64,000 bases of DNA, taken from Haematobia irritans. Taxonomy: Eukaryota > Arthropoda > Insecta > Diptera > Muscidae. Position 1 is the first letter of the stretch; each line of letters opens with the position of its first letter. Below are positions 1 to 11,559 of this stretch, piece by piece. The position numbers and the translations under genes are program-made. The notes beneath the pieces were generated by a model, which saw only the letters and a program-made list of their open reading frames with translations, made no database searches and was not told the DNA's origin. The stretch lies in NCBI RefSeq assembly GCF_050003625.1, contig NC_134398.1:79516003-79580002 (forward strand), written 5' to 3'.

Positions 1-290
1 TCTATACTCTCTCTATCCGTCACTCTCTGAATAAAATATCACAACATATATATGTTTACTAGAAATTTGTAAATTTATATATGTTTACATTCACACATAT
101 TATTTTTATGAAACATTCATGCCCCAAACTTAATATATTCTAACATATTAACATGTGCGTCCCAAACATTTAGTGTTAGTTTAAGAACATTACATGTTTG
201 CACTTAAATATATTGTGTTTAAAAATTGTGCCCCAAACACATTTTGTGTGTATATCGGAACATATGAATCACATATTTTTCTAACAGTGT
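1..290 (-). repeat. M repeat, copy 1
   Basis: AT-rich dispersed repeat built from short CATATATG / AACATATTA / CCCAAACAT words. It closely matches 18655-18953 and 27766-28003 and, on the other strand, 32925-33412. The left flank carries the same CT-rich stretch (CTCTCTATCCGTCACTCTC) as 18655-18690. The copy ends in TTTTTCTAACAGTGTA. No coding capacity is seen. It is probably a non-autonomous DNA element, but I could not define a full terminal inverted repeat. Confidence 0.7.
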
Positions 291-1195
291 ATGAACCAAA
301 TTAAAGTTAAATTAATGTCTATGCTTCTATTATCGAGTGTAGCGCTCTTGTTATCCTTATAGGCATAACAGTTGGTAATGTTGGCAAAACATCAATTAAT
401 TATTTTATTGTGTCATTTACATTAATCAAGCTACGAAAAAGGACTTATTTCCCTTTTCATTTTTAAAAATTTAATTTGATCAGATAAAACTGACTAACAA
501 AAATGGACCAATGAATGTGGCAAGCGATAAAATCATCCAACCAGAAATAATAATGAGCAGTAAAAAATAAACAAATAAAAATTTCAGTTGGCCAAGTTTT
601 TGTGGAAAAGGGATAGGGACACAAAATTGAACGCACATAGAAGGCATACGGCAGCAATGAATGCAGGCACGTGGTGTGTTCCTGCCGGTTGCAATTAATT
701 GCAATGAAAGGAGAGGAGGGCAAATTGAACCAAGACACATGGGTGTCATAGAAAACATATGACATGGCCACGAGGGAGTACCTGCTTGTGGCACTATTTT
801 CAACGCATCTCGTCAGTTGCATGTCATGTGTTCGAGTCCTTAGTCACAGAATTTTTATCTTCACTTATCTTCCTCCTAAAGGAAATTCAGGAACATTGAT
901 ACATCGCAACTGCACGCAATGATCGGCTGTCACTCGAAAGAAAGTTAAAAGTATTAGTGGACAAAACACGTCTTTATTCAATCTAGCCCTGGCACGAGTT
1001 TATAAAGACAATAAAAAAGTCAATTTTTAAAATTAAAAAGGTTCACAATTTTGATATAAACTCACTTCTAGCTTTGTGAAAAACTCGCTATTATGTTCGA
1101 ACAGCGGATAGCCATTTGTAGGTTTTCATTGTTCTGTTTTATAGTAAAAAAGTACTACCTGGTGGGAAAAACTTAACTCAATTGTAGTCCAGATT
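291..1195. other. AT-rich stretch, nothing recognised
   Basis: No recognisable gene, RNA or repeat. Open frames on the minus strand at about 463-822 overlap one another and have no recognisable domain or composition, so I treat them as chance frames. Confidence 0.5.
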
Positions 1196-1206
1196 TTGAG
1201 ATTTCC

Positions 1207-2822
1207 ACGCTACTGTGGTACAGGGTATAATAAGTTTGTGCATTTGTATGTATCGCCAAGAAGGAAAGGTCTCAGACCCATCGTTTGGTATACCGATCGT
1301 CTTAAAATTAAATTCTGATTTGATTTAGCGATGTCCGTCTGTCTGTATATGTAATTTTGTGTGCAAAGTACAGCTCGCAGTTTATGTCCGATCATCCTCA
1401 AATTTGGCACAGAGTTTTACTTTGGCTCAAAGACAATCGCTATTGATTTTGAAAACAATCGGCTCAGATTTAGATATAGCTGCTATATATATTTATCACC
1501 GATCTGGTCATAATTGGCGTATTTATCAATTATTTGATCAAGAATTTTCGTACAGCAAAATGGTTTACGATTCTCGTAAAATGTGCAAAATATCACACAA
1601 ATCGGTTCAGATTTAGATATAGCTCCCATATATAGCTTTCGTCCGATTTGAACTTATATGGCCACAAAAACCCGTGGTTTTGCCCTGATTTGCTTAAAAT
1701 TTTGCACAAGGATTATGTTTAATAGTATCGTTAATTGTGCCAAATTTAGTTGAAATCGGTTCAGATTTAGATATAGCTCACATATATATCTTTCGTCCGA
1801 TTTGGACTTATATGGCCTCAAAAGCCAGAGTTTTGTTCTGATTTACATCAAATTTTTTAACAAGGAGTACGTTTAATAGTATCGTTAATTGTGCCAAATT
1901 TAGTTGAAATCGGTTCAGATTTAGATATAGCTCCCATATATCTTTCACCCGATATGGACTTATATGGCCCCAGAAGCCAGAGTTTTACCCTAATTTGCTT
2001 GAAATGTTGCACTAGGAATACAATTAATAGTGTAGTCAAGTGTGGTAAATTTGATTGAAATCGGTTCAGATTTAGATATAGCTTCCATATATATCTTTCG
2101 CCCGATTTGGACTAATATGACCACAGAGCCAAAAGTTTTACTCTGATTTACATGAAATTTTGCAGAGAGAGTAGGATTAACATTCTAAATACGCTAGCTA
2201 TATTTTGTTTAAATCGGTTCAGATTTAGATATAGCTCCCGAATACATCTTTCGACCGATTTAGACTCATGTACCCACAGATATTTTTCGCCCGATTTTCC
2301 GTCATAGGACCACAGAAGTCAAAGTAGTAATCCGATTTACGTGAAATTTTTCACAGGGAGTAGAATTAACATAGTAACTATGCATGCGATTGAAATCGGC
2401 TTAGAAATAACTACCCACTTTTTCCTTATAAAATCGCCGCTGCTAAGTCGAAAACTTGTAAAAATGACTCAAATTTTCCTATCACTCTAATACACATCTA
2501 TCGACCGACAAATCATAAATACGCTTTTGCGAAGTTGCCTCAAAATTGGTTCAGATTTAAATGTTTCCGATATTTTTTAGTAACATTGTGCTTCTCTAGA
2601 ACTAAAATTTAAACCGGCTGATGTCCTGATTTAAATTTTAGTTCTAGAGATTTTGTAGAAGTACAACAAATTGTCTCCAAATCGGTTAAAATATAAATAT
2701 ATGTATATGGGAATGTAAACCTTCATGAAGCAGTTGAGATGGTAACACAAATTTTGGTCTACAAAGCGTGAAGGGTAGAATATAGTCTGCCCCGCCCGAC
2801 TTTAGACTTTACATACTTGATT
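1207..2822 (-). repeat. DINE-A element (reverse orientation)
   Basis: Starts with the TACTGTGGTACAGGGTATAATA end, followed by GTCTGTCTG microsatellite and then degenerate monomers, each containing ATCGGTTCAGATTTAGATAT and a nearby CCCATATATAT. It ends in GCCCGACTTTAGACTTTACA, the family's GC-rich hairpin end. Other copies lie at 13453-15476, 28489-30621, 33962-36814, 41946-43138 and 45608-46511. Architecture (terminal hairpin, central tandem monomers, GACA microsatellite, TATACCC end) matches DINE-1/Helentron-type non-autonomous elements; the family assignment is inference. Confidence 0.75.
2594..2649. repeat. Perfect 20-bp inverted repeat in DINE-A
   Basis: Arms at 2594-2613 and 2630-2649 are perfect reverse complements with a 16-nt loop. 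Other DINE-A copies keep only the right-arm-like sequence here, so the left arm looks like a local inverted duplication. Confidence 0.8.
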
Positions 2823-2964
2823 TTATTGTAAAAAAAATATTTGTTAGTAGTTAAATTTTATTACTTTTTGCGAAATTTTCCACAGCCCAATGAAATTTTC
2901 GTTTTTTTAAGTATGTCTCAAATATTTTATGAACTAAACGTGGGTATAAAGTTCGATGACCGTA

Positions 2965-3275
2965 CACAGAAGTTCAATATGAACCAAAGCAAATGAAAAT
3001 GTTCGTACTATTCCCAAAAATAGTAAGAATGAACTACTGTATGGTTAAAATGGTCATGATTTGGCGCCAATGATTTGCTTCTTAACTTTTAGTTACTATT
3101 TTCTTCTATTAGAGGGTGTAATTTCGTGAACGGTAGTTAAAAAGTACAAAAGGCATTAAATTTTCCTGGTTTAACAACGCTTTGGGGAAATCTCAAAATG
3201 TGTAGCAAAATTTAGTTCAATTTTCGTACGAGTTAGTTTATTCTTCCTATAAAACAGTTTACTTTTTTTCCGGTG
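2965..3275. mobile_element. MITE 'K' with TA duplication
   Basis: About 311 bp flanked by TA (2963-2964 and 3276-3277). Ends are CACAGAAG and, from the other end, CACCGGAAAAAAAG, so the inverted repeat is short and imperfect. Partial copies lie at 5288-5470 and, reversed, at 61869-62143. No coding capacity. Confidence 0.55.
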
Positions 3276-4337
3276 TACACTCCACATTTTGAGATTTTCA
3301 AAAGGCGTTGTTAAAACCAGGAATATTTAATGCCCTGTCAGTGTTGCCAGAAGTAGGAGAAATTCCCTACATGTAGATTTTTTATACCCTCGACCATAGG
3401 ATGGGGGGTATATTAACTTTGTCATTCCGTTTGTAACACATCGAAATATTGCTCTAAGACCCCATACAGTATATATATTCTGGGTCGTGGTGAAATTCTG
3501 AGTCGATCTAAGCATGTCCGTCCGTCTGTTGAAATCACGCTAACTTCCGAACGAAACAAGCTATCGACTTGAAACTTGGCACAAGTAGTTGTTATTGATG
3601 TAGGTCGGATGGGCCATATCGGTCCACTTTTACGTATAGCTCCCCTATAAAGTGACCCTCAGATTTGGCTTGTGGAGCCTCTAACAGAAGCATATTTCAT
3701 CCGATCCGGCTGAAATTTGGTACATGGTGTTAGTATATGGTCTCTAACAACCGTGCAAAAATTGGTCCACATCGGTCCTTAATTATATATAGCCCCCATA
3801 TAAACCGATCCACAGATTTGGCTTGCGAAGCCTCAAAGAGAAGCAAATTTCATGCGATCTTGCTGCAATTTGGTACATGATGTTGGTATATGGTCTCTAA
3901 TAACCATGCACAAATTGGTTCACATCGGTCCATAATTATATATAGCCCCCGTATAAACCGATCCCCAGATTTGGCTTGCGGAGCCTCATGGATAAACAAA
4001 ATTCATCCGAGTCGGTTGAAATTTGGTACGTGGTGTTAGTATATGGTCTCTAACAACCATGCAGGAATTGGTCCATATCCGTTCATAATTATATGTAGCC
4101 CCCATGTAAACCGATCCACAGATTTGACCTCCGGAGCTCTTGGAGGAGCAAAACTCATCCGATCCATTTGAAATTTGGTACGTGGTGAGATTTGGTACAA
4201 TGCGCTACTATATGGCCGCTAACAACCATACCAAAATAGGTCCATATTGGTCTATAGTTATATATAGCGGATCTCCAATCACACAAAAATTGGTCCATAT
4301 CGGTTCATAATCATGGTTGACACTCGAGCCAAAAATA

Positions 4338-4913
4338 ATCTACCAAAATTTTATTTCTATAGAAAATTTTGTTAAAATTTTATTTCTATAGAAAATTTTG
4401 TCAAGATTTTATTTCTATAAAAAATTTTGTCAATATTTTATTTCTATAGAAAATTTTGTCAAAATTTTATTTCTATAGAAAATTTTGTCAAAATTTTATA
4501 TCTATAGAAAATATTGTTAAAATTTTATTTCTGTAGAAAATTTTGTCCAAATTTTATTTCTAAAGAAAATTTTGTCAAAATTTTATTTCTATAAAATTTT
4601 TTTTGAAAATTTTGTTTCTATAGAAAATTTTGGTAAAATTTTATTTTTATAGAAAATTTTGTTAAAATTTTATTTCTATAGAAAATTTTGTCAAAATTTT
4701 ATTTCTATAGAAAATTTTGTCAACATTTTATTTCTATAGAAAATTTTGTCAAAATTTTGTTAAAATTTTATTTCTGTAGAAAATTTTGTCAAAATTTTAT
4801 TTCTAAAGAAAATTTTTTAAAAATTTTGTTTCTATAGAAATTTTGTTAAAATTTTATTTCTATAGAAAATTTTTGTCACAATTTTATGTCTATAGAAAAT
4901 TTTGTCAAACTGA
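4338..4913. repeat. 29-bp tandem satellite with 12-bp palindrome
   Basis: About twenty degenerate copies of a 29-bp unit. Each contains the perfect 12-bp palindrome TTTCTATAGAAA followed by AATTTTGTCAAAATTTTA-like sequence. The same satellite occurs in DINE-B copies at 30630-30720 and 57625-58010, and as a short scrap at 24303-24362. Confidence 0.9.
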
Positions 4914-5017
4914 ATTATATTTGATGGATCTTTTTTGATTTAATATAGACCACGTATGGACTTACATACAATTTAGAAGACGGTGTTAGGAGGTTTTAAG
5001 ATACCTTGCCATTGGCA

Positions 5018-5151
5018 CGGTTAGGTTAGGTTAGGTGGCAGCCCGATGTATCAGACTCACTTAGACTATTCAGTCCATTGTGATACCAAATTGGTGAACT
5101 TCTCTCTTATCACTGAGTGCTGCTCGATTCCATGTTAAGCTCAATGACAAG
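5018..5151 (-). mobile_element. SINE-1, 5'-truncated copy
   Basis: Reverse-strand SINE-1 tail and body: (TTAGG)n, then GTGGCAGCCCGATGTATCAG, ending inside the body at AATGACAAG, so the tRNA-like head is absent. GGCA at 5014-5017 and 5152-5155 looks like a short target duplication. The uninterrupted target is seen in reverse at 57600-57625, where the sequence runs straight through. Confidence 0.75.
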
Positions 5152-5287
5152 GGCAAGCGTTACCGCAACTTAAGTAATTCGATTGTGGATGGCAGTGTTT
5201 AGAAGAAGTTTCTACGCAATCCATGGTGGAGAGTACATAAGCTTCGGCCTGGCCGAACTTACGGCCGTATATACTTGTTCTTATTTA

Positions 5288-5470
5288 CTTTTAGTTAATT
5301 TTTTCTTCAATGACAGGGAGTAATTTTGAGAACAACAGTTAAAAAGTACAACATGGTACTAAATTTTCCTGATTTTAACAACACTTCGTGGAAATCTCAA
5401 AACATGGAGTACAAAATAGTTCAATTTTCGCGGGAGGTAGTTCATTCAGTTTACTTTTTTTTCGATGTAT
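5288..5470. repeat. MITE K fragment
   Basis: Shares GTTAAAAAGTACAA, AAATTTTCCTG and TGGAAATCTCAAAA with 2965-3275. One end is missing. Confidence 0.6.
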
Positions 5471-5589
5471 GAGCACAAATATGCCCGCGCAAAATTAGCC
5501 CAGCAAAAACTCTCATTACCCGGTAATCTGTTTAAAAATGAATAACCACTCATTAATTGGCATCGCTCCGAATTACATTTACATACATA

Positions 5590-6980
5590 CACTGGTAGAA
5601 ATAGTTTCGTTAATACGACGAATTTCTACGTTGTATTAACGAAATTCTTCATTAAAAGTCAGCCAACGTAGCATTTCGTTATAACAACGTAATTTTACGT
5701 TATATTTACGAAACCCTTTATGGAATACATTTCGTAGTAATAACGAATAATTACGTTGCTATTACGTAGCTTTTTCGTTGTATTAACGAATATTATTCGT
5801 TGTATGAATGAAATTTATTCATTGTATGGATGCAGCTTATACGTTGTATGAATGAAAATCATTCATTGTATGAACCCAGTTTTTTCATTGTATGAATGAA
5901 AGGCGAACGTTGTATAAATGAACACAAACGTTATATTAATGAAACCCAACCAATTAGTGCATTTGAGTGTAGTCATTGGTAGTGAATTTGTTTTTTTGTT
6001 AAGATCTTTGAAATATGATTAATATACAGTAAGAAATAATATTTACTTATAAATTAAGTAATTTAATAATCATATATTGTGACTTTCACTTAAGAAAAAA
6101 AGGCTCTGTCCGTGTCCATTTATCCAATTTTTCTGCAACCAAGGTTCATTACGGTAATTGTTCCGCCTTCTTCATCTGAAAGTTCACTTCCCCGGGGCAT
6201 TTTCACTAAAGATTAAAAATGTACACTAAATTTCTTGCGAATATACAAAAAACACCAATTTAACTCACCTCACCCATCTATGTTTATTATTCACAACGAA
6301 ACTGTAATGAGCCTGTGCACTCTTCAGCGAAAAGAACGTAAATGTTGTTAATGTTTGTCCATCAGACAAGTTTTCTGTTGAACTTTTTACCGTTTGTTTT
6401 TCAAGACGCACACGCAAACATGTGCTTATTGCCATGCTTAGATGTGTATGTACAAATTACATAGACGCTACAGACGTATTAGAGAGAGAATGGAGAGACG
6501 TTTTAGAGAGAAAGAGTAAGGAGAGGCAGAAATACTCAAACTCCCATTCGTATTATTAATGAACATATTTCATTAATATGACGAAAATAACAATTTAAAA
6601 TTTATTTTTTAACGATCCATATCATTATATTAATGATCGTTTTATAAATGAAATTCCAGTTACGGAGTATATAAAACGACTGTTTTAAGGGCTAAAGGTT
6701 TCCGAAAATTACCCTCTATGTGTAAATGATTATAATAATATCATCTTGGAAAAATTTTTTATACTACTTCTTGAAAAAATTACAAAGTTAATATTCGTAA
6801 TATTAACGAAACGTGTTTCATTAATATAACGAAAAACCAAAACACAAAATTGTCTTTTAACGATTGATTTCGTTGTATTAACGATCACTTTCGTTCTTAT
6901 AACAAAAAATTTCGTAATATTAACGAAAAATAGTCAACGAAGCCCGTTCGTTAATATTACGAAACATTTTTCTACCAGTG
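5590..6980. mobile_element. TIR element made of TTCGTT/AACGAA arrays
   Basis: Bounded by inverted CACTGGTAGAAA ends and TA on both sides (5588-5589 and 6981-6982). Both arms are degenerate arrays of TTCGTTAATA / ACGTTGTATTAACGAA units, reading as mirror images toward the ends. The centre (about 6090-6540) is non-repetitive and contains a small transposase-like ORF (6120-6200, minus). I infer a non-autonomous Tc1/mariner-type element. Confidence 0.7.
6120..6200 (-). pseudogene. Possible Tc1-like transposase N-terminal remnant
   Basis: A 26-codon minus-strand frame beginning M-P-R-G-S-E-L-S-D-E-E-G-G and ending C-R-K-I-G-stop. The start and the C-R-K-I-G ending resemble the first helix-turn-helix of Tc1-type transposases, which often begin M-P-R-G-x-x-L-S and later carry an R-x-I-A/G motif. 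No catalytic domain follows. It lies in the only non-repetitive part of an element flanked by TA duplications and CACTGG inverted repeats, which is where an ancestral transposase would sit. A chance ORF of this length is possible, so the call is tentative. Confidence 0.35.
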
Positions 6981-8326
6981 TACGAGTAGTAAAATCTGAA
7001 AAGTGTACTTTCAATTTCAAGCAAATGCTATACGCTGAAAGAAGAGTTTTTTTTCTGAGGAACGAAATTTTAGACAAGCAAAGTTTCCTTTTGAAACAAG
7101 TTTTATAGATAATCGTTGAATCACTTATCAACCATTCAGTTTAATTTGCTCTAACCCAAAATACTTTATACCAAAGGGGAATTTCGTTTGTCTAAAATTT
7201 CATTCCGAAGGAAAATATTTTTTCTATGGGTGTACCATCATGAAGAGGAATCGGTTTATATCGATACCTTACCAAAATGACTGGTAAAAAGAAATCCGAT
7301 ACATATTTTTGAGGGTCTACAATACCAGTATATTTAAATTTTCGAGCAAATCGGATAAAAACTACGGTTTCTAGAAGCCCAAGGAATTAAATCGGGAGAT
7401 CGGTCTATGTGGGAGCTGTACCAAAACATGGCCCGACACACACCATATTCAGCCGACCTTTTCGAGGTTAACCGGATTCTAAAAGTCATAGAAATAAATT
7501 CGGTAGGTAGGGGTATATGGGAGCTATACCAAAACATGGACCAATACTCACCATTTTCGACACACCTCTTAATGGTCTTCAAATACCTCTAGAATTCCAA
7601 TTTCAGACAAATTGGGTAAACACTACGAATTCTAGAAGCCCAAGAAGAATAGTCGGGAGATCAGTCTATATGGGGGCTATACCCAAACATGGACCGATAC
7701 ACACCATTTTCGACACACCTATTTGTGGTCTTAAAATACCTCCAAATTTCCAATTTCAGACACACCTTTTGATGGTCCTAAAACAACTCCAGAGTTCCAA
7801 TTTCAGGCATATTGGATAAAAACTACGGATTTTACAAGTCCGAAGAAATAAAGTCGGGAGATCGGTCTATGGGGCTACATCAAAACATAGACCGATACAC
7901 ACCATTTTCGACACAACTATTTGTGGTCTTAAAATACCTCCAACTTTCCAATTTTAGAAAAATCGGTTAAAAACTACGGTTTCTAGAAGAGCAAGAAATA
8001 CCATCGAGCGATCGGCCTATATGGGGGCTATACCAAAACATGGACCGATACATACCAGTTTCGACACACCTATTTGTGGTCTTAAAATACCTCTAAATTT
8101 CCGATTTCAGACAAATCGGATAAAAACTACGGTTTGTAGAAGCCCAAGACATAAAATCGGGAGATCGGTCTATATGGGGGCTATACCCAAACATGGACCG
8201 AAAGACACCATTTCGACACACATTTTTGTGGTTCTAAAATACCTCTAGATTTTCAATTTTAGGCAAATCGGAAAGTAAACACAGTTTCTAGAAGCCCAAG
8301 AAGTAAAATCGGGAGATCGGTCTATA

Positions 8327-9628
8327 AAGCGTGATACGGTCAAAATTTGGTCAAGGGAAAACGCGTGTAAATCGGTGAAATCGTTTATTTAAAAAATCAA
8401 ATTAAATTTCTTTTTCAAGTTCAATTAGTATAAAATTCAGGAAAAATATTCAGTTAGGCTTTCGCTTTTCCAAATCTGAATTGCCGGGCCTCACGCTTGA
8501 CACCTGTCATCAGATTTTGTACAGCCACCTTGTCCACCTTCTTCGCCGCAGAAAGGCAGTTTGCCTTGAACTGCTGCTCGTCCTTAGCAGTTTTTTTGGT
8601 CTTCTTTTGGTTCCGCTTGACAATAGCCCAGTATTTCTCAATTGGGCGGAGCTCTGGCGTGTTGGGAGGGTTCTTGTCCTTGGGAACCACCTGCACGTTG
8701 TTGGCGGCGTACCACTCCATGGCCTTTTTACCGTAATGGCAAGATGCCAAATCCGGCCAAAACAGTACGAAACAACCGTGTTTCTTCAGGAAAGGCAGCA
8801 GACGTTTATTCAAACACTCTTTCACGTAAATTTCTTGGTTGACAGTCCCGGAAGCTATGAAAATGCTGCTTTTCAAGCCACAGTTACAGATGGCTTGCCA
8901 AACCAGATATTTCTTTGCGAACTTTGACAGTTTTATGTGCTTGAAAATATCTGCTACCTTTCCCCTTCCTTTTGCCGTATAAAACTCCTGTCCCGGAAGC
9001 TGCTTGTAGTCGGCTTTGACGTAGGTTTCATCGTCCATTACCACGCAGTCAAACTTCGTCAGCATAGTCGTGTACAGCCTCCGGGATCGCGCCTTGGCCG
9101 TCGTATTTTGTTTATCATCGCGATTTGGAGTCACTACCTTCTGGTAAGTCGATAGTCCGGCTCGTTTTTTGGCTCGATGCACGGTTGTAGACGATACACC
9201 CAGCTTATTTGCGGCATCTCGGAGAGAGAGGTTAGGGTTTCGCTTGAAACTACCGGCAACTCTCTTTGTCGTCTCAGCGGCTTCCGCTTCGTTTTCGATT
9301 TCCCCCCAATCCAGACTTCCTGGCTGTCGACAAACGTTCCCCAAACACTTTAATTACATTTGTAACGGTTGATTTGGCAACTTTTAGCGATTTTGCCACG
9401 TTTGCGTGCGAGTAGCTCGGATTTTCGCGATGCGCGAGCAAAATTTTGATACGCTGCTCTTCTTGCTTGGACGGCATTTGGACAACTGAAGAGTGAATTC
9501 CAAAATCAAAATAGGAGCAACATTCTACACACACACCTTCAAAATGAGGGGTGTTCAGGGTTTTTAAATGCAAAATTGAAAGAAATACGTCAAGTTTATA
9601 TTGACCAAATTTTGACCGTATCACCCTT
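8327..9628 (-). mobile_element. ITm DD37E Tc1/mariner-like transposon
   Basis: A 1302-bp element with about 28-bp terminal inverted repeats (AAGCGTGATACGGTCAAAAT at the left, one mismatch to the right end). TA duplications lie at 8325-8326 and 9629-9630. Removing the element and one TA restores GGTCTATATGGGGGCTATAC, which is intact in neighbouring DINE-C monomers (for example 8168-8187). Both ends look complete, but the transposase is frameshifted. Confidence 0.93.
8454..9477 (-). pseudogene. DD37E transposase, frameshifted
   Basis: Cut-and-paste transposase of the IS630-Tc1-mariner group. The N-terminal part starts M-P-S-K-Q-E-E-Q at 9477 and has a helix-turn-helix (S-Y-S-H-A-N-V-A-K-S-L). 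A second helix-turn-helix (L-S-L-R-D-A-A-N-K-L-G-V) lies in the next frame. Catalytic residues are visible: first D in V-M-D-D-E-T-Y, second D in W-P-D-L-A-S-C-H-Y, and E in R-P-I-E-K-Y-W, with 37 residues between the last two, which defines DD37E. The frame breaks once, between about 9274 and 9320, splitting the DNA-binding region from the catalytic domain. Otherwise it is open to a TAA at 8454, so the copy is fairly young but inactive as it stands. Confidence 0.92.
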
Positions 9629-10441
9629 TATGGGGGCTATACCAAAAGATGAACCGATACGCCTCATTTTCGCCACACCCATTCGTGGTCTTAGAATACC
9701 TCTAGATTTCAAATTTCAGGCAAATCGTATAGTAAATACAGATTCTAGAAGCCCAAGAAGTAAAATCGGGAGATCGGTCTATATAGGAGATCGGTCTATG
9801 GGGCTACACCAAAACGTCGACCGATACACCCCAATTATGACGCACCAATTTATGGTCCTAAAATACGTCTAGTTCCGATGATGATCCGATAAAAGTAAAA
9901 TCGGGAGATCGGTCTATATGGGAGATCGGTCTATGCGGCTACACCAAAACATCGACCGATGCACCCAAATTACGACACACCAATTTATGGTCCTAAAATA
10001 CCTCTAGATCCGATGATGATCCGATACGCCCCATTTTCGCCACACCTATTTGTGGTCCTAGAATACTTCCTGATTTCTAAGTTCAGGCAAATTGGATAAA
10101 AACTACGGTGTTTATAAGCACAAGATTCCAAATCGGGAGGTCGGTTTATATGGGGACTATATGAAAACTTGGACCGATATAGCCCATCTTCTAACTTAAC
10201 CTGCCTACAAACAAAAAACGAATCTGTGCCAAATTTCAGGATGATAGCGCCATTATTGAAGGCTGTAGCGAGATTACAACAGACAGACAGGCAGACGGAC
10301 ATGCATATTTATATAGTCTTAGAATTTCTCCCTGATCAATAATATATACTTTATATAGTCGGAAGTCGATATTTCGATATGTTACAAACGGAGTGACAAA
10401 CTTATTATACCCCCATCACCATTCCATGGTGGTGGGTATAA

Positions 10442-11303
10442 AAATGTATATATTGGATTGAAGGGGTAATTTTATTTATATCTCTTTATGATATAAACTC
10501 TTAAGAAAAATAGAAAGTCGCGATGTCAAAGTTTTCAATAATCCCAATTTTGAAAAAGTCGACTTTTTGATTTTCCGTACAATGCCTACAATCGCCAATA
10601 ATTATCCGTTTAATTATTTAAGTTCACTTACTCCATTGCGATGTATGTACGGGAAGCGAACACTCACTTTCCAAGGAATTTAAATAAAGGAGGTTCTAAA
10701 ATCGAATTAAGGGGGAAGATTAAAAATGTTTCATTGCGTCTTTTTTGTCGTTCATTTCTTGAGCCGTTGGTTTCTGTGATATTTATTTTCACAATTATAA
10801 ACTTTTAATTACTTTGTGATACATCCAAGTTGATTTTGTTTTAGGAGTAGCTTACTCCTTGTGCTAGCTCGCCGTAGTTATTGTTACCGTTTGTTTGAAA
10901 TGTGATGTGCCTCTCCATCTTGAATTTTATAAGAAAAAAAGAAACCGAACAAAATTCTGTTGCCTTAATTTAATGTTGCCAACTAATTAAGAATTACTTT
11001 TTTTGTTGTCATTCGAACCTTCAAACTCTTTTTTATTTTATTTATGAATTTGGAAAAAGTTCTTGCAATGTGCTATGTTGATTCATTCTTCTAAAATGTA
11101 CGCCTGAAAGCTTCTGTTGGGAGCAATCGTGCTTAATCATCCTTCATAATGTTTGCCGAGGTGAAATGAAATAAGAATCACATTTAAGTTTCTTTTCAAA
11201 GCCAACAATAGATGTGTGTTTGGCTACCAGAATAAATGCCACAGTGGAAAGAGTCCAAAAAAAAAACAAAATGAAAAACGTTAAAAAAGTGGTTAGGAAG
11301 TCA
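10442..11303. other. No gene or repeat recognised
   Basis: AT-rich, apparently single-copy within the window. A short minus frame at 11144-11326 is hydrophobic but unsupported. Confidence 0.5.
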
Positions 11304-11432
11304 CCGTGGAGTCCCATGATTAGCATGGTGACATTTTTGAGTGTTTCAAAGCCTCTGTAAGGGGTTTCAGTGCAATGTGAAACGTAGTTTCGACTCGGCT
11401 ATAACAAGAAGGTTCCTTGGCATTGCGCTGAG
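11304..11432 (+). repeat. SINE-1 diverged fragment
   Basis: GGTGACATTTTTGAGTGTTT, then TTTCAGTGCAATGTG, GACTCGGCTATAA and CCTTGGCATTG follow the SINE-1 body in order (compare 25610-25720), with many substitutions. The tRNA-like head is barely recognisable (CACCGTGGAGTC...GATTAGCATGG). Confidence 0.6.
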
Positions 11433-11433
11433 T

Positions 11434-11559
11434 TAATTAATTCTTAATTGGATCAATTTTTTAATTGCTACTAAAATTTCTGTGATTGAAGTCATTTCAA
11501 TTAAAAAATTAATTGGATCAATTAATTTCGTGATTAAATCAGAAAAGAAATTGTGTGTA
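11434..11559. repeat. AATTAATTTTTTAATTGA element fragment
   Basis: Shares GTGATTGAAGTCATTTCAAT and TTTTTTAATTG words with 12677-12935 and ends in AATTGTGTGTA. Probably a truncated copy of that MITE. Confidence 0.5.

Larger units (their letters stand above)
3382..5279 (-). repeat. DINE-B element (reverse) with nested SINE
   Basis: Starts at TTATACCCTCGACCATAGG, then the GTCCGTCTG segment, then monomers with CAAATTTGG/CCACATCGGTCC words, then a 29-bp tandem satellite (4338-4913). It ends in the hairpin end CGGCCTGGCCGAACTTACGG. It is the reverse-strand counterpart of 57483-59391 and is interrupted by a truncated SINE at 5018-5151. Non-coding and DINE/Helentron-like by architecture. Confidence 0.75.
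7230..10441 (+). repeat. DINE-C element with tandem 153-bp monomers
   Basis: Tandem monomers carry TATGGGGGCTATACC, ACATGGACCGATAC and GAAGCCCAAGAA. Starts of TGGGGGCTAT are spaced 152-153 bp apart (8022, 8175, then the insertion site, then 9631 and 9784). It ends with ACAGACAGACAGGCAGACGG and the palindrome ATGGTGGTGGGTATA near 10440. A DD37E transposon is inserted at 8327-9628. Open frames through the monomers are chance products of a unit length divisible by three. The left boundary is uncertain. Confidence 0.75.

Noticed and set aside
463..822. 119-codon minus-strand frame
   Set aside because: A second overlapping frame of similar length exists on the same strand, there is no domain or signal, and nothing nearby supports a gene.
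780..842. A tRNA-like module with TGTTCGAGTCC
   Set aside because: Only the B-box-like word is present; no convincing A box or repeat context.
4338..4913. A CRISPR-like array (regular short repeats)
   Set aside because: The units are contiguous with no unique spacers, the DNA is eukaryotic, and the array is part of DINE-B.
7334..8248. Several overlapping frames in the DINE-C array
   Set aside because: Chance frames through tandem monomers; frames on both strands are equally long.
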